A program made the translations under genes and the position numbers. The notes beneath the pieces were generated by a model. It was not told the DNA's origin, did no database searches, and was given only the letters and a program-made list of their open reading frames with translations. DNA of 64,000 nucleotides from Methanosphaera sp. (lineage in GTDB: Archaea; Methanobacteriota; Methanobacteria; Methanobacteriales; Methanobacteriaceae): assembly GCF_022768985.1 (NCBI RefSeq), contig NZ_JALEKL010000008.1:38699-102698 (forward strand), given 5' to 3'. Positions 48,290-58,259 of the stretch are shown piece after piece; positions within the stretch are counted from its first letter, which is position 1, and every line of letters starts with the position of its first letter.

Positions 48290-49741
48290 TTATGATTTTG
48301 AATTTTTCATATCTTTAATAAATCCATAAATCATTAATCTATCATCCTTATCTATTGAACCTGTAATAAACAAGGCAAGTAGGTATGTAACAGCTGCAAT
48401 TGGAACAGTTATAATAAATCCAAGATTCAATGCATATATCACAACAACCATTATGATATTTGCAACTACTACTTTTATAAATGGACCTGCAAGACGCCTC
48501 CAATCTAGCTTAAATTCTGTTTTTGAAAGAGCATAAAGCATTAAAAACAGTATTAATGCTTCTGTACATACAGTTGAAATACTAGCACCAATATATGAAT
48601 AGAAGTGTATTAGTATAATATTTAAAATTACACTAAATGTAGCACCAATTGCTGCCATCTTAGTTGCCATAAACTGCTTATTAATTGCACCAAGAAGAGT
48701 TGTTGAAATATTACTTAAAAACAGGAAAATACCTGCCCATATAAGAATACTGAGAGATACTGCACCATCAAGATAATTTGCACCATAGATAATGTAGATA
48801 ATATCACGTGAAAATATTACACATCCAACAACAATAGGTGTTGCAATAATAAACATGTACTTCATAAGCTTATGATATAAATCAAGAAGCTTAGCCTTAT
48901 TTTCTGTATATAATTCACTCATAATTGGGAATATTGAATTTGAAATAAGTGTAATTACAGCTGCAATTACAAGAAGTAACTTCTGTGATGAACTGAAAAG
49001 TCCAACAGCAACACTTCCCGACATAAATGTAAGAATTGTAAGTGCAATCCAGAAGTAAATCGATGTAAATACATATGTAATACCATAAGGAACACCCTTA
49101 ACTATGAGATTTTTAATAAACTCTCTTTCAAAACAAAGAGTAAGCCTTGGATAATGCTTATATATAACATAGATAGTGTAAATAAATGATAAAATTATTG
49201 CAATAGGATATGCTGCAGATACAATAATTACATCTCCACCATTAAATATAATGAAAAGAATTATTAAAAGAACAGAAACACTATAAATTACATTTCCAAT
49301 AGTTTGATAATGCATCTTCTCATTACTTTGAAATAGTGAATAATTACAAAGTGTAAGTGAATTAAATATCATATATATTCCGAAAATCAGCATTACATCA
49401 AGACCTTCCTTTGTAAAGTTATTACTTAATATGACAACTAGTGCATATGCAATAAATGTTACAACAGAAAATACCACTCTTAAAAAGAACACTGTTCCAA
49501 AATACTTACTCATCAATGTTTTATCACGTGAAACTTCACGTATTGCATAGGTTGCAAGACCCATATCTGTAAAAATATTAAAAATTCCAACAAGTGATGT
49601 TGCAGAGGATATTAAACCAAAATTAAAAGTTCCAAGATACCTTGCTGTAAACAACGTTAATATAAACGTCATTATATTGTTAATAATACTTGCAATAATA
49701 AGCAAGCTGGAATTTTTTATAACTCTTGTTGCTATGTTCAT
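48290..49741 (-). CDS. Polysaccharide flippase (Wzx/RfbX type, MOP superfamily)
   Basis: About 483 residues with 12-14 membrane segments over the full length, beginning NIATRVIKNSSLLIIASIINN and FTARYLGTFNFGLISSATSLVGIFNIFTDMGLATYAIREVSRDK, which is the signature start of archaeal polysaccharide biosynthesis flippases. Moves lipid-linked glycans across the membrane. The frame extends upstream to 49783 (a Phe/Asn-rich stretch), but the family start corresponds to ATG 49741. The substrate may be the glycan built by the giant glycosyltransferase at 14.9 kb, though they are 26 kb apart. Confidence 0.88.
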   Translation of the reverse strand: MNIATRVIKNSSLLIIASIINNIMTFILTLFTARYLGTFNFGLISSATSLVGIFNIFTDMGLATYAIREVSRDKTLMSKYFGTVFFLRVVFSVVTFIAYALVVILSNNFTKEGLDVMLIFGIYMIFNSLTLCNYSLFQSNEKMHYQTIGNVIYSVSVLLIILFIIFNGGDVIIVSAAYPIAIILSFIYTIYVIYKHYPRLTLCFEREFIKNLIVKGVPYGITYVFTSIYFWIALTILTFMSGSVAVGLFSSSQKLLLVIAAVITLISNSIFPIMSELYTENKAKLLDLYHKLMKYMFIIATPIVVGCVIFSRDIIYIIYGANYLDGAVSLSILIWAGIFLFLSNISTTLLGAINKQFMATKMAAIGATFSVILNIILIHFYSYIGASISTVCTEALILFLMLYALSKTEFKLDWRRLAGPFIKVVVANIIMVVVIYALNLGFIITVPIAAVTYLLALFITGSIDKDDRLMIYGFIKDMKNSKS

Positions 49742-50080
49742 GTATATCAATTTTGAAATTATATTATTATTAAAAAAAAACAATCCAAATTTTAGATTTA
49801 ATTATATAATATTTTACTTTCTTATATCATTAATAATTATTTAAAAAAAAATAAAATCTAGTAGAAAAAAACACTTGAAGAAATATATAAATTTTTTATA
49901 GATTTAATAATTTCTTCATGAAAAAATTTTATAAAAAAAATAGTAAAATGATGTACCTACATACAAAAAGGGGAGTGTAAATATAAAAAAAAGGGGTAAG
50001 AAATTTTTATATCCCACCTGTATTATTTTAAGTTTGATATAATTTGAACTTCTATTTTACCCCACTTTTTTTATTATTGA
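49742..50080. other. Intergenic region between flippase and small secreted protein
   Basis: About 340 A/T-rich bases. It contains the promoter of the flippase (minus) and the 3' end of the secreted-protein transcript (minus). No ORF or strong hairpin recognised. Confidence 0.45.
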
Positions 50081-50425
50081 TTATCCCATTTTTTGTGATA
50101 TCTCCATTTCTCCTTGTCCTTCTGTATATGTCTCAAATTCAAATGCCATACGATCAAGACCATAATCTTTAAGAACATCTACTACATCCATATATGGCAT
50201 ATTTTTATGAGTATTATCTTCTGTTCCTACTCTTATTACTTGAGTAGTAGTAGTATGACTTTGTCCACCTACCACCCAACCAGGGACATATGCTGCTTGA
50301 TCTTCTATTGGTGTATTATAACCATTATTTGGATTTGCTGCTGTTGCCATTCCCATTATTGTCATGGAAAATAGTAGTGCCATTAATAATGGAATTATCT
50401 TGTTTAATTTAATCATACGTTTCAC
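50081..50425 (-). CDS. Small secreted protein of unknown function
   Basis: 114 residues with a clear signal peptide (KIIPLLMALLFSMTIMGMATA, cut before ANPNNG). The mature 84 residues are hydrophilic, with GWVVGGQSHTTTTQVIRVGTEDN and a possible small domain MPYMDVVDVLKDYGLDRMAFEFET. No cysteine, no anchor. Good ribosome site (AAAGGTGAAA). Not recognised; could be an exported binding or surface protein. Stands alone on the minus strand. Confidence 0.65.
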   Translation of the reverse strand: MKRMIKLNKIIPLLMALLFSMTIMGMATAANPNNGYNTPIEDQAAYVPGWVVGGQSHTTTTQVIRVGTEDNTHKNMPYMDVVDVLKDYGLDRMAFEFETYTEGQGEMEISQKMG

Positions 50426-50910
50426 CTTTTAATTAAAAAAAAGTACTTATTAAATATTTTAGAAATAATACAAAAAAAGAATTTAATCTTTTTTCATATG
50501 ATTACCTTTCTATTGTTTTTATTATAAATATAGATTAAATAGTACGTATTAATACTATAAAACTATTATGAAAAAGATAAATTAGTAAAAAAAGAATATT
50601 TTATTGGTTTTTTATTTTGTAACTTATTTAAATTAGATTCAGTTATTCATTTTTTTACTAGCTAAATAACTTATTGATGAAATTTTTTATTTAAAATAAG
50701 TTTCATTACTATCTAATATTTTTTTTTATTTTGTAGATTAATTGTGTTGGTTGTATTTTGTTATGTCTATTATAGTATAGTTTATTTGGGTATTATTCTA
50801 AAAATCTTTATAATTTAAAAACTATATAATATATTTAGTTATACCTATATTTTATTAAACTTTTTATATAGGAAATTATATTTTTAAACCAACATAAAAG
50901 AGGATAGTTA
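50426..50910. other. Divergent promoter region, about 485 bases
   Basis: A/T-rich spacer between the secreted-protein gene (minus) and the acyl-CoA synthetase gene (plus). Several TATA-like words occur (for example TATATAATATATTTAG near 50823-50838), too common here to assign. No gene seen. Confidence 0.45.
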
Positions 50911-52392
50911 ATGATCAATATAACAACATTTCTAGATGCAAATGCATGCAGACTCAACAAGCCAATATACTACTCTGTTGATCGTAACATGAAATATACA
51001 TCAAAAGAAATTCTCAGCATAGTTTCAGAAATTGGACGAACACTAAAAAATGAATATAATATCAAAAAACAAGACCGAGTATTAATATACCTTGAAAACA
51101 TACCAGAATACCTATTTTCACTACTTGCAATCTGGCGTATAGGTGCTGTTGCAATACCAACAAATAGAATCTATACAATAAATGAGATAAACTATTTCAT
51201 TGATGATGCAGATGCAAAACTTATAATTACAGATGAACAACTTCCAGATGTAGATATTGCACAGTATATTATACCTGTTATGGATGAATATAGAAATGCT
51301 GATGTTCTTGAAGCTGAAAATACACAGTGGGATGATCTTTGTCAGCTACAATATACAAGTGGTACAACAGGAAAACCTAAAGGTGCAATGCTTACACATG
51401 GAAACTGGTTTAGTGCAATACAAAATGAATGTGACATACTAAAAATGACACATGAAAGTGTACTTTTCTGTATATATCCAATGGCACATGTAGGTATATC
51501 ATGGGCAATAGCATCACTACGTGCGGGTGCTCTTACAATTACAAAAAACAATTACACATTTGATGAATATCTTGACATAATCTATGAAAACAGGGTGACA
51601 AATGCAACAGGAATGCCACCTGTTATACATTCAATAGTATCAAATCCACAAAAGGTACAAAACAAGCTATATTCTGTAAAATCAATAATTACAGGTGGAG
51701 GACCACTACACAAAGAACTATGGAAGAAGTTCTATAAAAAATATGGTATACCAATACTTAATGCATATGGAGCATCAGAAACAATAGTTGTTGGAACAGG
51801 AACAATAATAAGACCAGAAGACTATGCATTTGCAGATAGATTTGAAAGTGTAGGACATCCTGTATGTTTTAGTGAAGTAAAAATTGTAGATCCACAAGAT
51901 GAAACAAAAACACTACCACAAAATGAAAATGGAGAAATAGCACTAAGAGGTCCATCAATAGCACAGGGATACTGGATGAGACCACAACAGACAAAAGAAA
52001 CATACACAGATGATGGATGGTTCCTAACAGGAGATATAGGATACCTTGATGATGATAACAGACTTTTCATAACAGATCGTAAAAAAGATATGATAATCAT
52101 GTCAGGATGGAAAATCTATCCAACAGAAGTAGAAGAAGAACTACTTAAATACCCAGCAGTAAGTGAAATTGCAGTATTTAGCTTAGATCATGAACATCGT
52201 GGTGAAATTCCAGTTGCAGCTGTAATATGGAAAGATGGAATTGATGATACAGAAGGACTACTTGAATATGCACGCAAAAATCTTGCAAGATATAAAATAC
52301 CACGTGAAATATTTACAACAGATACACTTCCAAGAGTAAATGGATGGAAACTTCTAAGAAAAGATTTAAAAGAAAAATACTCTAATATATAA
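50911..52392 (+). CDS. AMP-forming acyl-CoA synthetase (ANL superfamily)
   Basis: 493 residues; activates a carboxylic acid with ATP and usually couples it to CoA. Core motifs: LQYTSGTTGKPKGAMLTHGN (P-loop, about 146-165), NAYGASETIVVG (about 288), GDIGYLDDDNRLFITDRKKDMIIMSGWKIYP (hinge, about 374-404) and the catalytic lysine region LPRVNGWKLLRKDLK at the end. It resembles medium/long-chain fatty acyl-CoA ligases, but the acid cannot be predicted; methanogens have little fatty-acid metabolism, so an aromatic or branched acid is also possible. Ribosome site AGAGGA. A DtxR regulator gene follows after about 90 bases. Confidence 0.88.
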   Translation: MINITTFLDANACRLNKPIYYSVDRNMKYTSKEILSIVSEIGRTLKNEYNIKKQDRVLIYLENIPEYLFSLLAIWRIGAVAIPTNRIYTINEINYFIDDADAKLIITDEQLPDVDIAQYIIPVMDEYRNADVLEAENTQWDDLCQLQYTSGTTGKPKGAMLTHGNWFSAIQNECDILKMTHESVLFCIYPMAHVGISWAIASLRAGALTITKNNYTFDEYLDIIYENRVTNATGMPPVIHSIVSNPQKVQNKLYSVKSIITGGGPLHKELWKKFYKKYGIPILNAYGASETIVVGTGTIIRPEDYAFADRFESVGHPVCFSEVKIVDPQDETKTLPQNENGEIALRGPSIAQGYWMRPQQTKETYTDDGWFLTGDIGYLDDDNRLFITDRKKDMIIMSGWKIYPTEVEEELLKYPAVSEIAVFSLDHEHRGEIPVAAVIWKDGIDDTEGLLEYARKNLARYKIPREIFTTDTLPRVNGWKLLRKDLKEKYSNI

Positions 52393-52484
52393 AAAATAGG
52401 ATATAAGAAAAACTGGGTTTTTTTTCATTTTACAACAAAAAAAAGATAATAGTTAAGAATTAATATATTTTAAAAAAAAAGAAT

Positions 52485-53213
52485 GTGTTTAATATGCATG
52501 GAAAAGAAATTAGTGAAAATATAGAAGAATATCTTGAGACAATCTACAAAAAAAGTCTCATGAATAACATGGCAAAAACTACAGAAATATCAAAAGATCT
52601 TGGTATTGCTCCAAGTAGTGTAACCCAGATGCTAAAAAAACTTGAAGAGGAAGGATATGTAACATACTATCAATATAAGGGTGTTGAACTTACAGATAAA
52701 GGATATAAAATTGCAAAAGAAATAGTAAGAAAACACAGACTTATTGAAACATTCCTATATAATACACTTAATTTAGACTTAGAAGATATCCATGACCAGG
52801 CATGTGCAATGGAACACTCACTATCTGATGAAGCAGAAAGAAAACTATGTCAACTTCTTGAATATCCAAATCAATGTCCTGATGATCATAACATAATACC
52901 AGTATGTGACCTTGACATACCATCATGTTATGAATGTTCAAAAGTACATAAGATAGATGAAATACCAAAAAGACTAGAAAAACTAACAGCTGTAGGAAAT
53001 ATGCAGATAAATCAGGTAGGAACAATAAAATTTATCAGAGGAGACAATGATAAAATTAAAAAACTACTAGATATGGGCATAACACTAGAGATGAAAGTAA
53101 CACTAATAAATACAGCACCACTAAATCAGCCAATTAAGGTATTAATTGAAGATAAACAAGTAGATCTTGACAAGGATTTATCACTTGACATCTTTGTAGA
53201 ACTTGATGAATAA
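52485..53213 (+). CDS. DtxR/MntR-family metal-dependent transcriptional regulator
   Basis: 242 residues. N-terminal winged helix (ENIEEYLETIYKKS ... TTEISKDLGIAPSSVTQMLKKLEEEGYVTYYQYKGVELTDKG), then the metal-binding and dimer domain (KHRLIETFLYNTLNLD, HDQACAMEHSLSDEAERKLCQLL) and a C-terminal SH3-like FeoA domain (about 165-242). A Cys-rich insert CDLDIPSCYECSK lies between, as seen in longer archaeal members. Senses Fe or Mn and represses uptake or storage genes. Starts at GTG 52485 or ATG 52494; neither has a strong ribosome site. The paired palindromes at 35.66-35.70 kb are possible targets, a guess. Confidence 0.88.
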   Translation: MFNMHGKEISENIEEYLETIYKKSLMNNMAKTTEISKDLGIAPSSVTQMLKKLEEEGYVTYYQYKGVELTDKGYKIAKEIVRKHRLIETFLYNTLNLDLEDIHDQACAMEHSLSDEAERKLCQLLEYPNQCPDDHNIIPVCDLDIPSCYECSKVHKIDEIPKRLEKLTAVGNMQINQVGTIKFIRGDNDKIKKLLDMGITLEMKVTLINTAPLNQPIKVLIEDKQVDLDKDLSLDIFVELDE

Positions 53214-53351
53214 TATTACTCCCCACCATACTTTTTTTTTATGTTAATTTTTTTTTATGAATATTTTTTTACTAAAAATTATTAAAAGTATATAAGTTAA
53301 GAATATTTAAAAGTATTATTGTATAATAGACTTAGATAGGAGGATTTTTTT

Positions 53352-53489
53352 ATGAAATATAAATGTACTTTATGTGGATGGGTATACGACCCAGCTCAAA
53401 ACGATGGAGTAGAATTTGAAGACTTACCAGATGACTGGACATGCCCATTATGCGGAGCAACAAAAGACTTATTTGTTCCTGCAGAATAG
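53352..53489 (+). CDS. rub: Rubredoxin
   Basis: A 45-residue one-iron electron carrier. Both metal-binding loops are present: [10 protein letters not shown] (Cys5, Cys8) and CPLCGATKD (Cys31, Cys34), with DLPDDWTCP between. It ends in PAE. Start ATG 53352 follows an AGGAGG at 53339-53344. It probably carries electrons to the rubrerythrin or superoxide reductase of the 38-39 kb cluster. Followed by a hairpin, so it is transcribed alone. Too short for common ORF cut-offs. Confidence 0.95.
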   Translation: MKYKCTLCGWVYDPAQNDGVEFEDLPDDWTCPLCGATKDLFVPAE

Positions 53490-53821
53490 GTTAAATTCTA
53501 ATTTTTAGTAGATATAACTTACACTTTCTAGGTTATATCTATATAAAAAACTCTTTTTAATTAATTTCTAAACTTCCCCAAAAAAATGATAATTTCTTAT
53601 TTTTATAAAAATTAAATTAAATAGATTAAATATCTATTATTAACATAATGATCACTCTTTGTGTACTTTTTTACCTTTTAATGTCACTATTTTGGTACAT
53701 TTTATTATTTATACTATGAATACTATAAATTATATTAATAATAAACATTAAGTACGCTAGAATAAACATGTAAGAGTTATTCTATGAATACTTATTATAA
53801 CAACATTAAGGTGGTGAAAAA
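53490..53821. other. Intergenic region with terminator and a leader inverted repeat
   Basis: Contains the rubredoxin terminator (53509-53541) and, nearer the next gene, an inverted repeat TAGAATAA (53758-53765) / TTATTCTA (53777-53784) with an 11-base loop, some 40 bases before the kinase start. The latter may be a regulatory hairpin or operator. Confidence 0.45.
53509..53541 (+). terminator. Rubredoxin terminator hairpin
   Basis: TAGATATAAC (53509-53518) pairs perfectly with GTTATATCTA (53532-53541), a 10-pair stem with a 13-base loop, 20 bases after the stop. A short CTCTTTTT tract follows a run of A. Confidence 0.6.
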
Positions 53822-54730
53822 ATGGTATTAATTGAAGGAGAAATTGGTGGAAAAAAATATCGTGAACCATTTTCAAAAGGAATACTATCAAAATCATTAG
53901 TAAGAGCAGAAATTGACTCAGCTAAAGCATATGAAATGGCAGCTGAAATTGAAAAATATTATATGGATAATTCTATAGATGTGGTACAAATTACAGATCT
54001 TGTTGAATTTGTAAAAGAAAAGCTTAATGAGGAAGATCCTGAACTTGCTAAGAAGTATATTTCATGGAAGAAAATTAGACAATCTGAAGATCCTCTTATT
54101 ATATTAATTGGAGGTGCATCAGGTATTGGTACTTCATCAATTTCATTTGAACTTGCAACTAAACTTGGTATTAAAAACATGCTAAGTACTGATATGATTC
54201 GTGAGGTTATGAGAAAGATTGTTTCAAAAGAGTTATGTCCAACACTATTTGAATCAAGTTATACTGCAGCTGAATCTCTTAGTACACCTGCACCACCAGA
54301 GTTTGATAAGACACTTCTCGGATTTAAAGATCACGTAAATACTGTTAATGTAGGATTAACTGGTGTAATTGAACGTGCAATAAAAGAGGGAATAAGTATT
54401 GTTATTGAGGGAGTACATATTGTTCCTGGATTTGTTGATGAAGAACTTCTTAAAAAGAATAATGTTCATATGTTTGTTTTATCATTATCTGATGAAGAAA
54501 TTCATAAAAGTAGATTTTATTCAAGATGTAGACAGCTATGGGCAAGACGTCCACTTAAAAGATATCTTGAACACTTCACAGATATTAGAAAAACACATGA
54601 TTATATTGTAGGTGAAGCTCATAAACATAATATTTCTGTTATTGAAAATATTGATGTTACAGCTACAGTTGATGAGATGATAGAAGATATTATTGAAAAA
54701 GAAAAAGATAACAAATCTGACAATAAGTAG
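53822..54730 (+). CDS. 2-phosphoglycerate kinase
   Basis: 302 residues. Phosphorylates 2-phosphoglycerate to 2,3-bisphosphoglycerate, the precursor of cyclic 2,3-diphosphoglycerate, a solute of Methanobacteriales. The N-terminal ATP-cone-like domain (1-85) is followed by a P-loop ([16 protein letters not shown], about 97-112), [22 protein letters not shown] (Walker-B-like) and [19 protein letters not shown]. The length and motif order fit the archaeal family. AGGTGGTG ribosome site. The cyclising enzyme (cyclic DPG synthetase) is not in the window. A charged Lys/Asp tail ends the protein. Confidence 0.88.
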   Translation: MVLIEGEIGGKKYREPFSKGILSKSLVRAEIDSAKAYEMAAEIEKYYMDNSIDVVQITDLVEFVKEKLNEEDPELAKKYISWKKIRQSEDPLIILIGGASGIGTSSISFELATKLGIKNMLSTDMIREVMRKIVSKELCPTLFESSYTAAESLSTPAPPEFDKTLLGFKDHVNTVNVGLTGVIERAIKEGISIVIEGVHIVPGFVDEELLKKNNVHMFVLSLSDEEIHKSRFYSRCRQLWARRPLKRYLEHFTDIRKTHDYIVGEAHKHNISVIENIDVTATVDEMIEDIIEKEKDNKSDNK

Positions 54731-54880
54731 GATTTTATTTTTTTTAGAATTTTTAAACTCCAAAATTTATTCCCCTTTTTTTATATTTTTTTTTATTGAA
54801 AAACTAGCTCTTTTTATAATTAAATTATATAAATTAAATTATTTAAGATAAGAAGGATGGGAGGGGAAGTGTTTGTATAA

Positions 54881-55843
54881 TTAGTAGTATAGGTCTGCTA
54901 ACCAGTCTACACTAAGGTATCTTTCTCCTGTATCTGCAAGTATTGCAACTATTGTTTTTCCTTTATTTTCTGGTCTTTTTGCTAGTTGTACTGCTGCATA
55001 TACTGCTGATCCTGATGAAATTCCTGCAAGTATACCTTCTTTTTGTGCAAGATCAATTGTGGTTTGTCCTGCATCTTCATCTTCTACTGCTATTGTTTCA
55101 TCAATTAAATCTAAGTCCATTGTTTCTGGTATGAATCCTGGACTTATTCCCTGTATTTTATGTGCTCCTTTTTTGTTTTGTGTTATTACTGGTGAGCCTG
55201 CAGCCTCTACTGCAACAAGTTGGAAGTCGTCTTTGTGTTTTTTAATTTCACGTGCTATTCCTGTTGCTGTTCCACCTGTTCCTGCTGCTGATACTACAAT
55301 GTCGACGTTTCCATCTGTATCTTTTAGTATTTCTTTTGCTGTTAGTCTTTCATGTATTTCAGGATTTGCTGGGTTTTCAAATTGTTGGAGTATTATTGAG
55401 TTTTCTATTTCTTCATTTAACTCTTCTGCTTTTTTAATTGCTCCTGGTATTCCCTCAGCAGCTGGTGTTAGTACAAGATCTGCTCCGAAGATTTTGATTA
55501 ATTTACGTCTTTCTATTGAGAATGATTCAGGTAGTACTATTTTTAGTTTGTATCCTTTTGCTGCTGCTGCAAATGCTAGTGCTATTCCTGTATTTCCACT
55601 TGTTGGCTCGATTATTGTTGTGTCTTTATCTATTTTTCCTTTTTTCTCTGCATCTTCTATAAGTGATACTGCAACTCTATCTTTGATGCTGCTTACTGGG
55701 TTAAATGATTCTACTTTTACTAGAATTTCTGCATCTAATCCTTCGGAAATTCTGTTTAATCTTACTAGTGGTGTGTTTCCGATTGTTTCTGTTATGTCAT
55801 TTGCTATTGGTTTTTTTATTATTTCTATGTTTTCTATTGCCAT
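54881..55843 (-). CDS. cysK: Cysteine synthase (O-acetylserine sulfhydrylase)
   Basis: PLP enzyme that forms cysteine from O-acetylserine and sulfide. ETIGNTPLVRLNRI opens the fold; the PLP lysine is in NPVSSIKDRVA; PTSGNTGIALA binds the substrate carboxylate; SAAGTGGTATGIA binds the PLP phosphate; and GISSGSAV lies near the end. The frame runs back to 55981 with a hydrophobic A/T-rich stretch, but AAAGGAGT sits 10 bases before ATG 55843, giving 320 residues (MAIENIEIIKKP), a normal length. Works with the CysE at 33 kb; the two genes are not linked. Confidence 0.93.
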   Translation of the reverse strand: MAIENIEIIKKPIANDITETIGNTPLVRLNRISEGLDAEILVKVESFNPVSSIKDRVAVSLIEDAEKKGKIDKDTTIIEPTSGNTGIALAFAAAAKGYKLKIVLPESFSIERRKLIKIFGADLVLTPAAEGIPGAIKKAEELNEEIENSIILQQFENPANPEIHERLTAKEILKDTDGNVDIVVSAAGTGGTATGIAREIKKHKDDFQLVAVEAAGSPVITQNKKGAHKIQGISPGFIPETMDLDLIDETIAVEDEDAGQTTIDLAQKEGILAGISSGSAVYAAVQLAKRPENKGKTIVAILADTGERYLSVDWLADLYY

Positions 55844-56121
55844 TTTATCTTTTACTCCTTTGTTTTTTTTTATCGTTATAATTATTAGTATCTTAGTTAT
55901 AATTAATGAATTTATTATTATTTTTATCATAAATTTGGTATATTCAAGGGGGTTTAAATAAATAATATAATAAATTAACAATTATTATATTAACATTGTT
56001 ATATTTTAATTTATTAAAAAACATATATAAAACTTTTGAAAAAAAAACACTAAAAAAATTCATAAAAAAAAGACCAAATTAATTGGAAAGGGGGTTAAAA
56101 TAGAATAAAACAAAGTTTATC

Positions 56122-56823
56122 CTACATAATATAAACTAATAATACCTCAAATACAGTAATAAGTATTAAAATTAATATTACAATTACAAAGAAGTTCTGA
56201 AACATACTATGATTTGTAACATTTTTTCTAATAATATTATGCAAATTAGCATTAAATCTTGAAGCATAAGCTCCAGCTATAATAAATGAGATAATAAATA
56301 CCCAAATTAAAACTTTAAATAAAACATTAATATAGTAAATATTAGCCTCAAATAACGATGAAAGAGCCAAACCAACAGATGCATTAAAGTATGGCATACT
56401 CTCAGCAATTGTACTTATAACAGTTGAGGTACTTGAAAGAAGGTATGTGTTAAGCAATGTAGTATATGCCATTGCAATAAGTGCAATAGCAATAGATACC
56501 CAAAGATATGCACTTGTTTTATAAAATAAATATTCAGATTTAAAATTTATTTTAGTTACACATTCTGAATATGTAATATTACCTTCATATTTAATTTTTA
56601 ATTTGTAATCCTTTTTTGTAATTGCTGCTGAAATTTCAGCAATTCCATCCTCTGATACTTCAGCTTTTCCAACAACCCTTCCCTTCTTAGCTGTGACTGC
56701 AACGACTCCTTTAGGTACAGGTTTATCTGTATCAACCTCTGTAACTTTAACTTTTACTGTATATCGTCTTGAATCAGAATCAGTAATTTCAGCACATGCT
56801 TTTGTTTTAATTCTATCTGGCAT
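56122..56823 (-). CDS. Membrane protein with an N-terminal Ig-like domain
   Basis: 233 residues, not recognised. Residues 1-95 look like a small beta-sandwich (YTVKVKVTEVDTDKPVPKGVVAVTAKKGRVVGKAEVSEDGIAEI), the pattern of Ig-like or carboxypeptidase-regulatory domains. Three or four membrane segments follow (about 108-128, 165-190 and 208-233). There is no signal peptide before the beta domain, so it may be cytoplasmic or the protein may insert with its N-terminus outside. AGGGGTA ribosome site. Monocistronic. Confidence 0.6.
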   Translation of the reverse strand: MPDRIKTKACAEITDSDSRRYTVKVKVTEVDTDKPVPKGVVAVTAKKGRVVGKAEVSEDGIAEISAAITKKDYKLKIKYEGNITYSECVTKINFKSEYLFYKTSAYLWVSIAIALIAMAYTTLLNTYLLSSTSTVISTIAESMPYFNASVGLALSSLFEANIYYINVLFKVLIWVFIISFIIAGAYASRFNANLHNIIRKNVTNHSMFQNFFVIVILILILITVFEVLLVYIM

Positions 56824-57304
56824 AAAAAATACCCCTAAATTTATTTTATATTTTCTATGTAAGTTTCACATTAAAACTTAAAGAAAAACGATTGTCTAAT
56901 TATTCAATCCATAGATTAAATTTATTTATCTATTTTAAAGTATATATAAATTACATAAAAATAATTACAAAAAATGAAAATAACAAAAATAATAACAAAA
57001 TAATAAGATCAATAGTATAATACTAAAAAAAATATATGCACATTAATTATTTTCTAAGAAAAGAAATCCCGATAATTACCTATTAAAAAAAAGGATAATT
57101 AAAATATTATACTATTTTCATTTCAAATTATTATAATATAGTCATACAACATCACTAATAAAGTTTTTTAGTATATTAATAAATATTAACATAAAATAGA
57201 CACATGAATTATTAAATAAAGAAAAATAAGCAGATTTATAAATAAATAAAAAAATAAAAAAAATAGAAAAATGAAAATCACATTAAATTTTCAAAATAAA
57301 GGTT
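56824..57304. other. Intergenic region, about 480 bases
   Basis: A/T-rich spacer holding the promoter of the membrane protein gene (minus) and the 3' end of the K+ channel operon (minus). TAATTACC / GGATAATTA at 57074-57102 forms a hairpin with one bulge and, on the minus strand, eight T in its loop; possibly part of the operon's terminator. No ORF or CRISPR-like repeat seen. Confidence 0.45.
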
Positions 57305-57700
57305 TTAATTTGTAATCTCTTTATCATTAACACTTCTTATATAATTAGGAGCACTGCCAAGAGTATAACCTAGTGTGAAATAGAAACTTGTCTCATCATC
57401 TGAAATATTCCAGTTTTTATCACTTTTTAAAAGACTAATTGATGCTTCCTCTTCAAGTTCCTTAAATATAGCATCATATTTACGTATTTCATTAATCATA
57501 ACAGGATATAATGCTTTTATTTTATCATGTGAAAGTTGAATATCATAAATCTTTCCAAGAAATGGTGTCTGTTTTAAACTTTTATACTCCATGTGTGTTA
57601 ATTTACGAAGAAGAAAACCTAGAAGAAATGAAGCCTTCTTATCATCATCTATAAGTATTTCATCAAGAACATATCTATGTTCAATAGTTAAATCTGCCAT
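57305..57700 (-). CDS. Small helical protein resembling the C-terminal part of Cas8b (TM1802/Csh1)
   Basis: 131 residues, third gene of the K+ channel operon. By eye it resembles the C-terminal region of type I-B Cas8b proteins: KASFLLGFLLRKLTHMEYKSL, TPFLGKIYDIQLSHDKIKALYPV, then NWNISDDETSFYFTLGYTLG, where the family has similar 'LG..L....Y..L...PF..K' and 'S.DE.SFYF.LG' patterns. In type I-B systems this region is also made alone as the small subunit Cas11. No cas1, cas2, cas3, cas5, cas7 or repeat array is present in the window, so a CRISPR role is doubtful. Good ribosome site GGAGGA. The resemblance is from memory and needs a profile search. Confidence 0.5.
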   Translation of the reverse strand: MADLTIEHRYVLDEILIDDDKKASFLLGFLLRKLTHMEYKSLKQTPFLGKIYDIQLSHDKIKALYPVMINEIRKYDAIFKELEEEASISLLKSDKNWNISDDETSFYFTLGYTLGSAPNYIRSVNDKEITN

Positions 57701-57740
57701 AATAAATAATCCTCCAATAGTTTAAATTTATTTGTATTTC

Positions 57741-58259
57741 CTAGAATACCTTATCAATAACTGATGTAATTTTAAGAATTTCAGAATCAGACTTTCCAAG
57801 CATCTTCATAGCCTTAGCTGAAGCTTCAACAGGTGAATCCTTATTTTCCATCATAAACTGACTAATATATGTCATAAATGTCCTAAATTCAATCTTATTT
57901 TTAAATGTTTTTCTAAGAAGCTTATCAACATCTTTTTCTTCATCCTTGTCAAGTAATTCTACATCTTCCTTAATTTCCTCATCATTTAAAACTGCATTAA
58001 TTGTATCAATATCATGATATTTTAGAAGTTCATTAAGAAATGCTTCATTCATCTTACTTCTATTATCCTTATTTTTACGTAGCTTTTTTGTTGACTCTAC
58101 ATTTTTAAGAAATTCATCATAAAATACTTCAACTTCAGATTCTCTAACAAAAAGCTTAGGAACAACCTCAAGAAGTCTAGGATCAATATTTAATCCTACA
58201 AATTCCTCATCATCACCTTCTTGTTCCATCTTTATAACTTCATCTGGTTTTTGTGTCAT
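57741..58259 (-). CDS. Unknown acidic helical protein in the K+ channel operon
   Basis: 172 residues, not recognised. Strongly acidic N-terminus (KMEQEGDDEEFVGLNIDPRLLE), then alpha-helical throughout, with DEEIKEDVELLDKDEEKDVDKLL and a C-terminal FRTFMTYISQFMMENKDSPVEASAKAMKMLGKSDSEI. No signal peptide, membrane segment or Cys. Its ATG overlaps the channel gene's stop as ATGA, so the two are translationally coupled; the ribosome site GGTGATGA lies inside the channel gene. It may be a cytoplasmic partner of the channel or of the 131-residue protein after it. Confidence 0.6.
   Translation of the reverse strand: MTQKPDEVIKMEQEGDDEEFVGLNIDPRLLEVVPKLFVRESEVEVFYDEFLKNVESTKKLRKNKDNRSKMNEAFLNELLKYHDIDTINAVLNDEEIKEDVELLDKDEEKDVDKLLRKTFKNKIEFRTFMTYISQFMMENKDSPVEASAKAMKMLGKSDSEILKITSVIDKVF

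Noticed and set aside
55059..55961. 300-residue plus-strand ORF opposite cysK
   Set aside because: Mirror of the cysK coding strand; cysK has full family motifs and a ribosome site.
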